Below, in pieces: positions 10,973 through 21,768 of a stretch of DNA of 64,000 bases. The notes under the pieces are model-generated. The model was given only the letters and a program-made list of their open reading frames with translations, did not search any database and was not told where the DNA came from. The translations under genes were made by a program, and so were the position numbers. Location: contig BDIU01000287.1 in NCBI GenBank assembly GCA_002118135.1, positions 310,001 to 374,000 of the forward strand, in the 5' to 3' direction. Positions within the stretch are counted from its first letter, which is position 1, and every line of letters begins with the position of its first letter. This DNA is from Trebouxia sp. TZW2008. Lineage: Eukaryota; Chlorophyta; Trebouxiophyceae; Trebouxiales; Trebouxiaceae.

Positions 10973-13796
10973 ATGCCTCTTCAAGCTAAGCCTATGGGAG
11001 GGACCCCAAAAGGCCCCCCGCCCCCTAGCAAGAAGTACGCAAACGTGAAAGCCACCTTGGACACCGGTTTCAACGAGCTGAAGATCAAATCATCAGAGTC
11101 CAAGGCAAATGCAAGATTTCACAAAGGAGAAAACTTCAGGAGGCTGAAGGTGACAAGCTTGTCAACTTGTCGATACCTTTGCACAAGGGTGCTTTCAAAT
11201 GATATTTGCTGATTCAGCAACACATTGCAGGTCAGCAGCTTGATAGCACTTATGCAAGAAGCCACTGTGGACATGCTAGTGCTGGACTTGCGTGATGAAG
11301 ATGACTTTGCCCAGTATCATCTGCAAGGGGGTATGCCATGCCTGCTGGAAAGTGTTGCCGTCTGAGTTCGCTTTCTCTGTACTATGCCTTGTCAAGTTTG
11401 AGCATTGAAGCTTGCTCTGATGACTGCGCTGCATACACTGCCTATGCACAGTAGTCAATTTGATATCATGCAATGATCATTTCCATAGTTTTGTTGCCCT
11501 GATTGGGTGCCAAGCAGAACATGAGCATCACAGGTCTGCAATATATAACTATCATGCAGTCATCACAGCCTCACATCGTCTGACTGACGGCCTTGCCCTG
11601 TTGCCTACTATGGCTCTGGGCATTGCATGACAAAGTGCAGTCTGAACATGGCATGAGGCACAATTGGTGTATGCCTTGACGCTTACTCTGACCTGCACAG
11701 TGCAGCTGTGTCCTTTTGCTCGTTGCTCCACCAAGCATCAAATAGTGGAGTCCAATCTTGACATGGCACAAGGCATCTGCGTATGCCTTGACGCCTACTC
11801 TGAGCTGCACTAGCATCAATCAATGATGTCCTATCTCAGCACGGCACGAGGCATGACAACGCATGCCTTGATGCTTACTCTGAGGAACTGCACAGTGCAC
11901 CTGTGAGCTACCCATCTGCCTACTGTCACAGAAGAGCAACCCCAACATCAGCATGGCATGAGGCACAACATAGCGTGCCTTGACGCTTGCTGTGATCTGC
12001 GCAGTGCAGCTATGAACAGAAAAGTGATCATAGTGTCACTATCAGACTGTAAACCCTTTCCTTGACTGGTCTCAACATGGCATGAGGCGTAACAGCGCAT
12101 GCCTTGACGCTTACTCTGATTTGCGCAGTGCAGCTGTGAACTACCCTATCCGCCTGCTGTCAAGGCAGTGCAACCCCTTCACGACAGAGATCCTGGCATA
12201 CATCAACAAGGCACCTGAGAAGATCATACTGCTGTCAGACCTGGATGAGCACATGGCCTTCACTGCTGGCAACTCCTTCTATGAGAAGGGGGTTGACAAT
12301 GTCTTCATTGTGTCTGGTGGTAAGCAGCCCTCGCATTGGCTGTTCTGATTGTCATGCTGTACCTGCAAGCTTGTATCTGCCAGCTTGTGCATGCACCATG
12401 CAAGCATCGATGACTTCTGTGAGAAGAGGGCGGACAATGTTTTAATTGTTTCTGGCGGTAAGCAGCCCTCATAGTTGCCCTCACATTTGCTGTTGTGACT
12501 GCAAGAGAAAGAAAAGGTCTGTAAGATCAGGCGTCTCACCACGAGTCTCAGTGAATGGAAGCAGGCCAGGCTTATGACTGCAATGCTGTACCTACAAGCT
12601 TGCACCTGCAAGGTTGTCAAAGCATCCTGCGTGCAGCATTGCATCCCATGCAGCATGCAAAAGCCAAATGTCTTTTTACCAAATCTTGTGAGGTAAAAGC
12701 TCGTCAACTATCAAGGTGTAATCAAAGTCAATCAGCCATCACTCGTATGCAACACGTGTCCTCGCATGCCGGGTGCATCAGCCCTCTCACCAGCAGCACC
12801 TACATCACAAGCGTCACTTCTCACTATCAGCTCTGGCATGGTGATCTTGCCCAAGTGAAATTCCTGCATATGACAAGCAGTCAATCGCAGACATGTGCAT
12901 GCTTTTGAGAAGGGGATAGTCGTGCAGCTCGACATGCCAGCCCACTCTCCTGTGTGACTGCATGTGTATCAACAGGCTTTGCCTACATATCAGACTGGTC
13001 ATTCTTGTTTGCGCTGTCATCAATCTGAGTTTCTGAGTTGATGGCAGTCTAGCCATACCTGCAAATCATGTATTCAGGTGCCTCAAAGGTGGGTCTCTTC
13101 CCAGAGAGCTCTATCTTGACCAGAAGCGCCAATGGCGTTGGCTGCTATGTCAGTAGCCTTAAATGAGACGAAGAGATTGCTCGGCTTATACATCTGCATG
13201 GTCAAAGTCAGCACAGGAGGTGGGCGGCTGACATACTGACCATACACGCATTGCCTGCTTCGACCCACTTGACACAGTGTCAGCATCTTTGCAGGCTTGG
13301 CTGCTGTGTCCTGTCAGCAGGGCAATGCAGATCTCGACATGGACTATGCTCCCTGGCGCCAGCCATCCTGATGCAGACTATGAGGCGCGCCGTGTGCGCA
13401 GGTCCGTGGGACAACATAGGCAGCACTCACTGCCTGTAAAGCATTGCAGGTCTGAAGCAGGTGCACAAAGGACATTGGAGGCTATCATTGTTCAAGTGTG
13501 CTGCAGGTCCACAGGAAATATACAGGGACCATAGGAGGCAACCAACAGTCATCTCATTTGCCCAATGTGTTGCAGGTCTGAAGGAAGTGTTACGGCAGGC
13601 GCCAGAGATGTGTGAGGGTCCCAGGGTACCCCAGCCCCTGACCCCCAGCAGGCCCAACTCCAGCAGGTCGCGGGCCCAGGCTGACCCCCTGATTGCAGTC
13701 CCCAGGCAGGGGTACACCCCCACAGGCAGCATCAGACCCAGGACCTCTGCTAGCAGACTGTCCCTTGACATCCAATCACAGCATTGGAGACAGTAA
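10973..13796 (+). CDS. CEP41: Centrosomal protein of 41 kDa (CEP41), rhodanese-fold ciliary protein
   Basis: Four exons: 10973-11149, 11231-11330, 12134-12319 and 13576-13796; 227 residues. The N-terminus matches the CEP41 N-terminal motif (YANVKATLDTGFNELKIKSS, then ENFRRLKV). It is followed by a rhodanese-like domain: VLDLRDEDDFAQYHLQGG, then NYPIRLLSRQCNPFTTEIL, IILLSDLDEHMAF and VDNVFIVSGGLKEVL. The catalytic cysteine position of true rhodaneses is replaced in the loop SDLDEH, as in animal CEP41 (YDDDER), so it is probably not a sulfurtransferase. CEP41 is required for axonemal tubulin polyglutamylation. The C-terminus is basic and Pro/Ser-rich. It is shorter than animal CEP41, lacking much of the middle linker and the tail. 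Both long introns are packed with copies of splice junctions. Confidence 0.9.
11560..12133 (+). repeat. Array of acceptor-plus-exon-edge copies in CEP41 intron 2
   Basis: About five units of 110-135 bp share catggcatgaggc, then gcatgccttgacgcttactc, then tgcgcagtgcag followed by ctgtgaac-like sequence. The last unit supplies the real acceptor of exon 12134 (gcagtgcag|ctgtgaactac). The copy near 11895 also retains a version of the next 35 exon bases (gtgagctacccatctgcc versus gtgaactaccctatccgcc). Confidence 0.85.
12375..12480 (+). repeat. Decayed copy of the 3' end of CEP41 exon 3 with its donor
   Basis: The sequence around 12416-12470 (tctgtgagaagagggcgga, then tctggcggtaagcagccctc) copies 12278-12331 (tctatgagaagggggttga, then tctggtggtaagcagccctc), including the GTAAGC donor. 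The flanking cttgtatctgccagcttgtgc / cttgcacctgcaaggttgtc blocks show the duplication extended further. Confidence 0.8.
13435..13580 (+). repeat. Copies of the acceptor and start of CEP41 exon 4
   Basis: The real junction tgttgcag|gtctgaaggaagtg (exon 13576) is preceded by gcattgcag|gtctgaagcaggtg near 13450 and gtgctgcag|gtccacaggaaat near 13509. All three are followed by similar downstream sequence (ggaggctatca / ggaggcaacca). The 13450 copy still encodes GLKQVHKGHW, resembling the true GLKEVLRQAP. Confidence 0.75.
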
Positions 13797-13870
13797 CAGC
13801 GCTGGAGACAGTAACAGCATTGGACCCAGTAACAGTGTTCATGACAGTAATAGCATTGGAGACAGTGACT
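13790..13870 (+). repeat. Short minisatellite at the CEP41 stop codon
   Basis: Units of gacagtaacagcattgga (about 15-18 bp) recur four to five times from the last CEP41 codons into the 3' region. The first gacagtaa supplies the stop codon. Confidence 0.8.
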
Positions 13871-15465
13871 GCCGCTGAGCAAAATTATCTAGACATTCAG
13901 CCAAAACCTGGATGTGATCAGACCTGAATTCGGCGTACAAGGTTGAGCAATAGCTGTTGTTGTTGCCTGTCAATCTATTTCTGTGCAGCTGTGCAAGAGA
14001 CCAGGGCTGCAGTATGAAAGCTTTTGACAGCTAATGTGTGCACAGCACTGCTACTCAGGTTTGCAGTACATCTAGGTGCAGTTGCAGAGGCAAGCATCAT
14101 GGTAGCCTGTAATGGCAAGGCTCAGAATGAGGGTCTTGCATCGAATGCAAACAGCCTTTGCGTTGCCGCTTTCATGCCTTGGACAGTAGGCTGCTCAGTC
14201 TGGACAGCTGTTTCACTGACAGCAGCGAGCAGTTTGCCATTGCACGCTGTAGGCAGATGAAGCACTTGCCAATGCAATGCAAAGCCTGCAACCTGCATAT
14301 GCTCCTGCCGATGCTGCAACAGCTCTGCAGTACTGCTGCTTGTGTCTTTCTGGCATTGAGACTCTGACTGCTGATGCTTTTAGGTGTTGCTCGGCATTGC
14401 CAGAACAGGTGCTTTGCTGCGGCACTTGTGCCTGAATGTTGCTACAGTCTGCATCACTGATCTTTGCTTGCTTACCCACTGGTTGAATTGATCTGTGGAA
14501 AGTGGAGGTAGGTACAATCTTGGTACAGGGCAGGCGCTTTGCAAATGCAGCAGCATTGTGCCTCGTGACAGCTTATCAATATGGAGCGCATCTGACTTAC
14601 GCTGAGCTGCAGCATTGACTGCATTTGAGCAGGTCTAGTCACAGAAATGCTCAAGATGTCACAATTTACTCATGAACAGATCCATGGCATGCTGCACAGC
14701 TCAAGGTGAACATACCTTCAAGCTTTTTTGCTCCATGAATGCATGCAACTGTGCTGTGCATAAACCAACTGGAAGGCTGTGCATATGCAGTGGTGCTCAT
14801 GCATTGCCAAAGGTACATATTTGAGGTCGTGCATTATTACAAAGGGTGGTTACTATCCAATGTCACGTCAGTCTCTTGCAAACATGCAAGGATCTGTACA
14901 TAGGAGTTGCCAGACAGACAACTGACCAATAAAATAGCACCGATCAGCACTGCAAAGGCAGCTGGTCACACTATCAGACTGCTAGTAGTCGTTTGTTGAG
15001 GATACTTCTTAAGGCAAAGTGCACAAGCTGCCAATGCTGAACAGTGCTTGAACTTTGGAGGCCTCAAAGCTAACCTAGACAGTGAAATGGTCAGTCAAGG
15101 AGTTTACAAATATATTGTTTTGTTGCATTGAAAACAACACATCTGGCAGTCAAGTCAGACGCAAACTGTTTTTGGCAACTGGACAATGTCATCTGTATAG
15201 AAAAGACGGGTGAATGAAATGCCACCCATGTACACACTGCCTCAATGCACTACGTCAAGTGTACTTTTCTGCTCAATTCAATATTGGGACTTTAGACACG
15301 ACTGCATCCCGCACGTCAATCCAGACTGACACCACCCTGCTCAAGAGACTTGACTTATACAATAAACAAAACAGAAGGGGGTCAAAACGTCAAATCCTAT
15401 CTACAGCTGTGACATCCCTCTCAATACAGAGGCATCCTCACTGTCTGCAGCAACTGCCTGTTGCT
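13871..15465. other. Intergenic, no gene seen
   Basis: 1.6 kb between the 3' ends of CEP41 (+) and the Pro-rich gene (-). TGTAAT near 14106 and tttaca (TGTAAA on the minus strand) near 15108 are candidate poly(A) signals for the two genes. No open frame has coding character. Confidence 0.5.
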
Positions 15466-16887
15466 TTAGTGCCCATAGTATCCAGCCCGATTGTATGCAT
15501 ACGGTGTTGGTGACGGTGTAGCAGGGGCGGCGCCAAATAGGGTGGGTGAGCTGGGGCTTGATGCCGGCCTGGGTGCTACGTACGGGCTGGGAGAAGACGC
15601 ATATGGGCTGGGACTGTATGGCCTAGGGCTTGCGTAGGGTGCAGGTGCTGGCACATAGGCAGCAGGTGGTGATGCTGCGCCAAAGAGAGTGGGTGAAGGT
15701 GATGCAGGCCTAGGTGCTGGTGTTGCGTAAGGTGTGGGGTATGGTGTTGGTGCTGCTGTTGGTGCTGGTGTTGGCCTGACTGTTGGAGCAGGTGTGGGGT
15801 AAGGTGTGGGTGCTGGTGTGGGTCTGGCTGTGGGTGCTGGGGTAGGGTATGGAGTTGGGTAGGGTGTTGGAGCAGGTGTTGGCCTGCTGGTTGGGGCAGG
15901 TGTGGGGTAAGGTGTGGGTGCAGGTGTTGGCCTGGCTGTAGCGTATGGAGTTGGAGCAGGTGTGGGTGCGCTGGTGGGGGCAGGTGTGGGGTAAGGTGTG
16001 GGTGCTGGAGTTTGCCTGCTTGTTGGAGCAGGGGTTGGGTATGGGGTTGGTGCTGGTGTAGGCCTGGAAGTAGGGGCAGGTGTGGGGTATGGTGTGGGTG
16101 CAGGTGTTGGCCTGACAGTTGGAGCAGGTGTGGGGTATGGTGTGGGTGCAGGTGTGGGTCCAGTTGTGGGTGCTGGGGTGGGGTATGGAGTGGGTGCAGG
16201 TGTTGGCCTGGGACTGTATGGTGCTGGTGTCACTGCCGGACTGCTGTATGGCCTTGGAGTTGATGAAGAGCCTGCAGTGAAGAAAGAAATGATAAGACAC
16301 AGAGCACATACACTATCAGGAATGACAGTATAAAGCAGGTACAAGATATCAGATGTGGAATGCGGAACTGAACAAACTGCTCAGATGCTTTTCTGAAGCA
16401 TCAAGCCCTCGCATGATGCTTTAGGCAAACTTGCACTTCTGGGACTGTGCAAGGCTGGACATGCAAAGCAGATATACTTAAGACAATGCATTACATTCAT
16501 GATGCAGAGCAGAACAAAATATTTACAGGCACTTACCAAACAGAGGAGTGGCTGCAGGTGAGCTGATTCCATAGCCATACCCATAAGGGGAAGGTGAGCT
16601 GTATCCATAAGCCTGCACAACAAGTTGAATGTCAATGTTCCACGTCATACAAGCATGACGTTTATCAGGCATCATAGCCAGGACTTGAAGGTAGTGGGCA
16701 GACCAGTAAAAGCATTGGAGCTGGCATTGCAAAGAGCACTCACCACAGGAGACCTGGCTGCACTAGACTGCTGAAGGTGCCTTCTTGATACTGGTGCGGC
16801 GTGGGCACCAGCCACCAAGAACACAGCTACCAAAGCAGCATACAACTGCAGCAGCAAAAGAATGAGTGTCAGACTCGGTTGCGGCAT
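15466..16887 (-). CDS. Secreted Pro/Thr-rich repeat protein (hydroxyproline-rich glycoprotein-like)
   Basis: Three exons: 16744-16887, 16537-16612 and 15466-16271; 341 residues. Residues 1-30 are a strong signal peptide ([20 protein letters not shown], then AGAHA before AP). The mature protein has a Tyr/Ser/Gly segment ([10 protein letters not shown]) and then about 150 residues of the repeat [14 protein letters not shown] with substitutions such as ARPTPAP and SRPTPAP. The C-terminal third is Pro/Ser/Tyr-rich with the motif TLFGAA twice (and TPLFG in exon 2), ending NRAGYYGH. The composition fits an extracellular, O-glycosylated cell-wall protein of the HRGP/pherophorin type. No folded domain is seen. 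The repeat DNA at 15720-16215 is a minisatellite, so length is likely polymorphic. Introns have acttac/actcac donors on this strand. Confidence 0.85.
15720..16215 (-). repeat. Coding minisatellite of the Pro/Thr-rich protein
   Basis: Units of ggtgtggggtatggtgtggg type (plus-strand reading), nested periods of about 12, 30 and 60 bp. It gives long spurious open frames on the opposite strand. Confidence 0.9.
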
Positions 16888-17126
16888 CAGCTGCTGGCAA
16901 TGCAAGCAGTGACAGCATGGCAGCAAGAGCGCTAGCTAGCTGTAAGGTTCTGACGGCCCGCGTGACCCGGCGACGCTACTGCTGCCAAACGGTCAAGTCT
17001 GCCAATGCGCTGCGACAGGAAACGATCTGCCACAATTCCTTACCCTTTGTTGCATTCGTGAAGTTGCGTCTGCCTGTCCAAAGAAAGCCAGCGTACTGAG
17101 CTGACCTATCTGGATGAAAGGTGCTG
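16888..17126. promoter_or_regulatory. Divergent promoter region, Pro-rich gene / 17127 gene
   Basis: 239 bp between divergent start codons, locally richer in CpG (cggcccgcgtgacccggcg). No core promoter motif is clear. Confidence 0.4.
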
Positions 17127-18292
17127 ATGTCAACCGCGACTGTTCAACAAAAGCTGCGAAAGCCTGCGAATCTGACTGCAGCTGATGCGCGCCTGCGCCG
17201 TTCTGTTAACGCGATCTGCGAAAGAAACAAAGCTGACACTCCGCTGACAGGTGTTGCTGGCTGTTGGGTGTCCTACAACGTCTGCTGTGTATGCTGAAAG
17301 ATGCTGAGCTGCTGCGCTATACTCTTGCTGCTACCTGCGACAGGGCACAAAAGCTTCGGTGAAAGGCTAAAGAAGTTGGCCGCTAGATGCAGGCTGATGC
17401 GTCGGTTCGCCGACACACGGATCTGACAGCACAACCGACTGCGGTGGGAATGGCTGCGCAAATGATGCGAAACTGGTGACGTCGCAGCGCTAAAGCCGAT
17501 GCAAACAGGTCACAGCCAGATTAGACAATGACATTTGCTGCATCACGGAAAAAAAGCAAGTCGAACAGCAGAGTTGCAGCAGGTAGGGTGACCGACCTGC
17601 GATGTCAGCAAAACTAGCCGCAAGAGACAGCCGCAAGGCTGAGCAGCACAGGGCAGCAGAAGCAAGGCAAGCAGTAGCCGGCGTGCGGATGCGGGTTGAT
17701 AGCGCACAAAAGGCCGCCAAGATCTGTAACCTTACAGCCGGGCAGGCTCGGTCGGGCCCTCGCTACGCAACACTGCAGAGCGTCAACCCCTGAGGCCCCA
17801 CCACCGTTGCCAGATGGCAGCTTAACGATCGATGATCCGGTTTTGCTAGTACTTTATGCTGTGTTGCAGGGTATGGGATCGATTTCCCGACCCAAAAATA
17901 ATAATATTGCCTAACCAAGGTTGACGCATTTAGGGCGGCTACCAGGGCGGCTGAGGTCGCCCTTCGCCAATCTGCAATGGCGCTGCAGTAAGCTTCCGAT
18001 GCGCCTGACCACGAATGCATAGCTGTCGATGGCAAGGCTTAGGCATTGCTCTTGTGGCTTGGCATTGGGTTGGTGACGGCTATTACGCGTGCTGGCCTGC
18101 AGGAAAATAAGCGCAGCGCCTCAGACGGTTCAAGCAGAGAATCGAAGGCATGTTGCACAAGGCAAGCCAAGGTCAGCATGCAGGACAGCTGACCTCATCA
18201 TTTTCTCTGATACGCAGCTGCGCCTTCTGTGTGAGCTGTCTATCGCTCTTGCGTGGGTACAGCGTTCCTGTGTACCCAGCAAGGCCCACTGA
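17127..18292 (+). CDS. Small helical protein, tentative gene model
   Basis: A phase-consistent chain of exons can be drawn: 17127-17250, 17301-17358, 17631-17682, 17920-17987 and 18103-18292, giving about 163 residues. The pieces read MSTATVQQKLRKPANLTAAD, then LTDAELLRYTLAATCDRAQK, RKAEQHRAAEARQAVAG, DAFRAATRAAEVALRQ, and finish SIALAWVQRSCVPSKAH. The first four exons are Ala/Arg/Glu-rich and predicted helical or coiled. I do not recognise a family. The middle splice choices are uncertain; an alternative ends the third exon at 17694, and a segment VDSAQKAAK near 17695 resembles VDAFRAATRAA at 17920. Codon use and the shared promoter with the Pro-rich gene support a real gene. Confidence 0.42.
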
Positions 18293-20881
18293 CTGACTTG
18301 ATCAGCAACATTTGGCTCCCTGAGAATGTCATCCTGTCAGCATGCAAAAGGCCATGCAGAAGTGCCCAGCACATCTTTGCAGTGGTTTGGTTTGCAGCAA
18401 AGTATAGGTCATGCTAGCTAGTTACCCAGCCATGTTTCCTGCTTGCAAGGACCAAGATTGTTGGAAGTAGCCTTAGCATGTCATGGACAAAGCAACCCCT
18501 GTTACAGCATGCTATGTACTCATTCACAATATGTCTCAGCAGCCTGCAAAGGTGCACTGTCACCAGTGTAGTCTGTCTATGACTGTACAGCAAAGCAGGC
18601 TCAACTGCTATTGCTTTGTGGCATGTCGGAGGCAAATGCTGCAGCTGGCTTCCAATCCATCAGGTTGTTCTAGCTCTCTCGGAAACTGGCAGCATATAAA
18701 GTTGCTTTCCATGTAAAAATACCAGACATATATTTGCAGCGCCGTCGTTTGCTGCATAGCAGAGGTCACCCTGGCTGGTTGTACAGGTGCATAGTCTGCT
18801 TGTACGAAGCATCCTTGTCTGGTCATTGTCAAAGCAGCTCCTAGGAGGCCTGGCACACTATCACCATTGCAGTTTGTCTGTAACTGCACAGCAAAGCAGG
18901 CTTACCTGCTGTTGCCTTGTGGCATATTGGGGCCAAACGCTGCAGCTGTGCTCGCAGTCAGCAGGACATGTCTGGTTGCAAAGTCTGTCAAGGCTTCACC
19001 ACTTTCTCAGTTGCTTCTATGGGACCAACAACTTGTTGTATTGCCGTTATGCATCTACAGAGTGCAGGCATGTATAACATGAATCATAGTCAGGCATGCT
19101 GGACACTTGCAGATGACATGTTTGCCGTCTGTGACAGCTCACCAGTGCCTGCTAATCATGGCTGCTCAAACCTCAGCAGGAGCAGAATGCAGCCTGATTA
19201 GATGCATCTACATGGCTCTGCAGCACACATTTCTCACTGCATTACTAAAGTCCGCTCTGGAGCATGCACCTGCAAGCTTACATAAGCTAGCAACGACCTC
19301 CGTTGGTTTGACATTTTGATTGAACAGCATTCAGTTGGACTGAACTCAAAGCGGCTTTTTCAAAGCCTGCATGTGGCAGCAGCACAAGTGATGCAGTGGC
19401 AGGCTCTAGAGTTCTGGAAAGCTGCCTTGTTGGCTCATAGATGTAGAACTTGTGCCAATGAGGCAAGTTTCTCACTACTGCATCAGGCAGCCTACAGGTG
19501 TTGCTACCTTCTTGCTTGATCATCATTGACAGAGTGGTCCATCATGCGGTTCTATCCCATTACCATGACTATTGAAAGCCTGCGCATCAAGTGCTGTTCA
19601 TGCAGTCAGTAGATCATGGAAAGAGGGGTGTGCTTTGGTGTTTGACTATGACTGCCACAAACAGCATGTCCAAGCATACAGGGTTAGCAGGTCACCAATT
19701 GAGTAAACAGCATGTCAAATCCATGCAATGCACAATGTAGAACTTGTGCCCTGCCAGGCTGCAAAGCGTCAATCACTGTAGAACTCTTTCAGCAACACAG
19801 GCTGCAAGAGTTGCCGACTGAGCCATGCATACGCTTTGTGTGCCTGCTGCCAGTGAGATCTGCAGCAAGGTATGTACACACGTGCTGTGGTAAGCATGCA
19901 CCAAGATTCTTGTCCTTCTGCTCGATAATTAGCATCTACACTCATTGGGATCGCACAATGATGATGAAGTTGGGAAATTGCGATGAAGCGCAATTATAAT
20001 TAGAGGACACTACATAAGGTGTGATCTCATGAGGTTGGCCTTGCCTGCCATTAGGCGCCAGCGTTCGATGGCTCCTAGCCGATGCCTGCAGGAAGCCGTT
20101 GGCATGCTGTCATAGCGACGGGCACCTTACTCAACACGTGAAACTCGAGCAGCTACTCGTCACGTAACTGTCATGATGACCAAGTCACTTCGACGCTGCC
20201 TGATGACTCAGTGAGCCGCGGCCGTGAGGTCATCAGCTGCTTACGCTTAGCGTACAAGCGGAAGGCGTGAAGTCCATGTGTGGGAGTATGTCCTGCATCT
20301 GTTCTCCGCTGTGTCGAGCGTCGTGACGCCTGTGGTCGCTAAACAGCTGCTATAGGCTTTGTGTAATCGCCTTGTTGCTGGTCAGAGACAGTAGCGTCTG
20401 CTGGAAGTGCGCAGAATCCAAGCCTGCATGATACCGGCAAGGTTCTAGAGGTTTTGCTTCTGACTGACCAGACGGTTGGCACGGGTGTGACGAACGACCT
20501 CAAGCCGAGTACTGACAGGTGGTTGCAGGCCGTTTTCAGCTTCGGTCAAATCATTCCTGTGAGCATTTGTAACTCCCTGACTGGTTTGAAATTCACTCGA
20601 TTTGAGCTGCATACCTGCTTTCAGCCTTCCTGCGCCGAAGTCGAGCCAGATCTGCTCTCGCATTGCCCTTTGACAGTATTCCTGGTTGCTTTTTGCTGCT
20701 GTGTCAGTTTCGTAAGGCTTAACTGTATGCAACAGGGATTGCTGCGCTTTGACTGTGTCACAGCATGCCCCTGCCTGTATGTCGTGGGAATGCTGGGCTG
20801 TGTTGATACATGCAATATGCTGCAGGAGACATCTGTCAGGGCTCACAGGCTTTTCACAAGTTGCAGTACGGGACTTGCGAT
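18293..20881. other. Repeat-bearing intergenic region, no gene identified
   Basis: 2.6 kb. It contains a duplicated block of about 110 bp, 300 bp apart (18545-18660 and 18845-18965). A short match, tgtagaacttgtgcc, occurs at about 19441 and 19736. The segment 20100-20450 is CpG-richer and could hold the promoter or 5' leader of the E2 gene. Open frames at 19712-19999 and 20454-20948 lack recognisable content. Confidence 0.5.
18545..18965 (+). repeat. Direct repeat pair, about 110 bp each, 300 bp apart
   Basis: 18558-18660 (tcaccagtgtagtctgtct, then acagcaaagcaggct, then ttgtggcat, gctgcagctg) matches 18858-18960 (tcaccattgcagtttgtct, then acagcaaagcaggct, then ttgtggcat, gctgcagctg). Confidence 0.8.
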
Positions 20882-21768
20882 ATGTCGACACAGAACAGAA
20901 GGCAGGTTGATGTACCAGCAGCAGGCAAGCAGGACACAGCAAGAGTGACCAGCACTGTGGACAGCCATGCTGTCACCAAGCGTCTTCAGTCTGAGCTGAT
21001 GTCTCTGATGGCAGCAACAGACCCTGGAGTGTCAGCTTTCCCTGATGGGGACTCGCTGTTCTCATGGGTGGGGACAATCCAAGGGGCCGCTGAAACAGTT
21101 TATGAGGGCATGAGCTACAAGCTTTCTCTCAAGTTCCCCACAGACTATCCCTTCAAGGCACCCACAGTCAAGTTTGACACGCCATGCTTCCACCCAAATG
21201 TGGATCAATATGGCAACATCTGCTTGGACATCCTCAAAGACAAGTGGAGTGCAGCATACAGGTGAGCTTGATGTCAGAAGCTGTCCTCACGTAGCATTGC
21301 TCCGCTGAACAATCTGTGCCAAGTCTAAACTCGCCTACTGCTTTGCTGGTACAAAGTACTCCTGCCTTAAGTGCATACAAGAATGCAAAGTGACCACCAT
21401 GCATGCCATGAAAGTTGCACACATACATGGAACGCTGGTGCATGGCTCAGTCGTGATATGTCTACTCGCCAACACTGACTAGAATGGATGTAGGTATCAC
21501 AAGCACCAGCAGTATGCAGTACATATACATGATTGCATTCTGTACAGGCAAGCCGGACTGACTGACTGAGTGTTCCCTGATTGAGCAAGTGTACAAAGAG
21601 TAGCTCTCCTGTGATTGCAGTGTACGGACAGTCCTGCTGTCGATTCAGAGCTTGCTTGGAGAGCCAAACAATGACAGTCCTCTCAACAGCTACGCTGCAA
21701 AGCTTTGGGAGAATCAGGCAGAGTACAAGCGAGTGCTGACAAAGAAGTATGCTGAGGCTCAGAAATGA
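20882..21768 (+). CDS. UBE2C: Ubiquitin-conjugating enzyme E2 C (UBE2C/UbcH10 type)
   Basis: Two exons, 20882-21261 and 21621-21768; 175 residues. A 30-residue variable N-terminus precedes the UBC fold. [13 protein letters not shown] is helix 1, [18 protein letters not shown] is the UBE2C-type strand region, and [15 protein letters not shown] follows. The HPN motif is at about residues 104-106 and the catalytic cysteine is in [13 protein letters not shown] (about Cys114). The C-terminal helices contain [21 protein letters not shown]2C is the initiating E2 of the anaphase-promoting complex, driving cyclin B and securin degradation. The SAFPDGD segment and LLGEPN are diagnostic of the UBE2C/UBC19/UBC20 group. 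The single intron splits a serine codon (phase 2). No tail or degradation-box extension was seen beyond the extended N-terminus. Confidence 0.96.

Noticed and set aside
11231..12319. Active rhodanese (sulfurtransferase)
   Set aside because: The active-site loop lacks the cysteine, and the N-terminal motif identifies CEP41.
15998..16333. Gly/Val-rich plus-strand ORF (GVGAGVG repeats)
   Set aside because: Antisense shadow of the Pro/Thr minisatellite; the minus-strand gene has a signal peptide and consistent introns.
17763..18035. Minus-strand ORF of 90 codons
   Set aside because: The opposite strand has a phase-consistent helical exon (17920-17987) with flanking splice sites.
20445..20948. 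Long ORFs on both strands upstream of UBE2C
   Set aside because: No recognisable content, and they overlap each other and the UBE2C start; more likely 5' leader or promoter.
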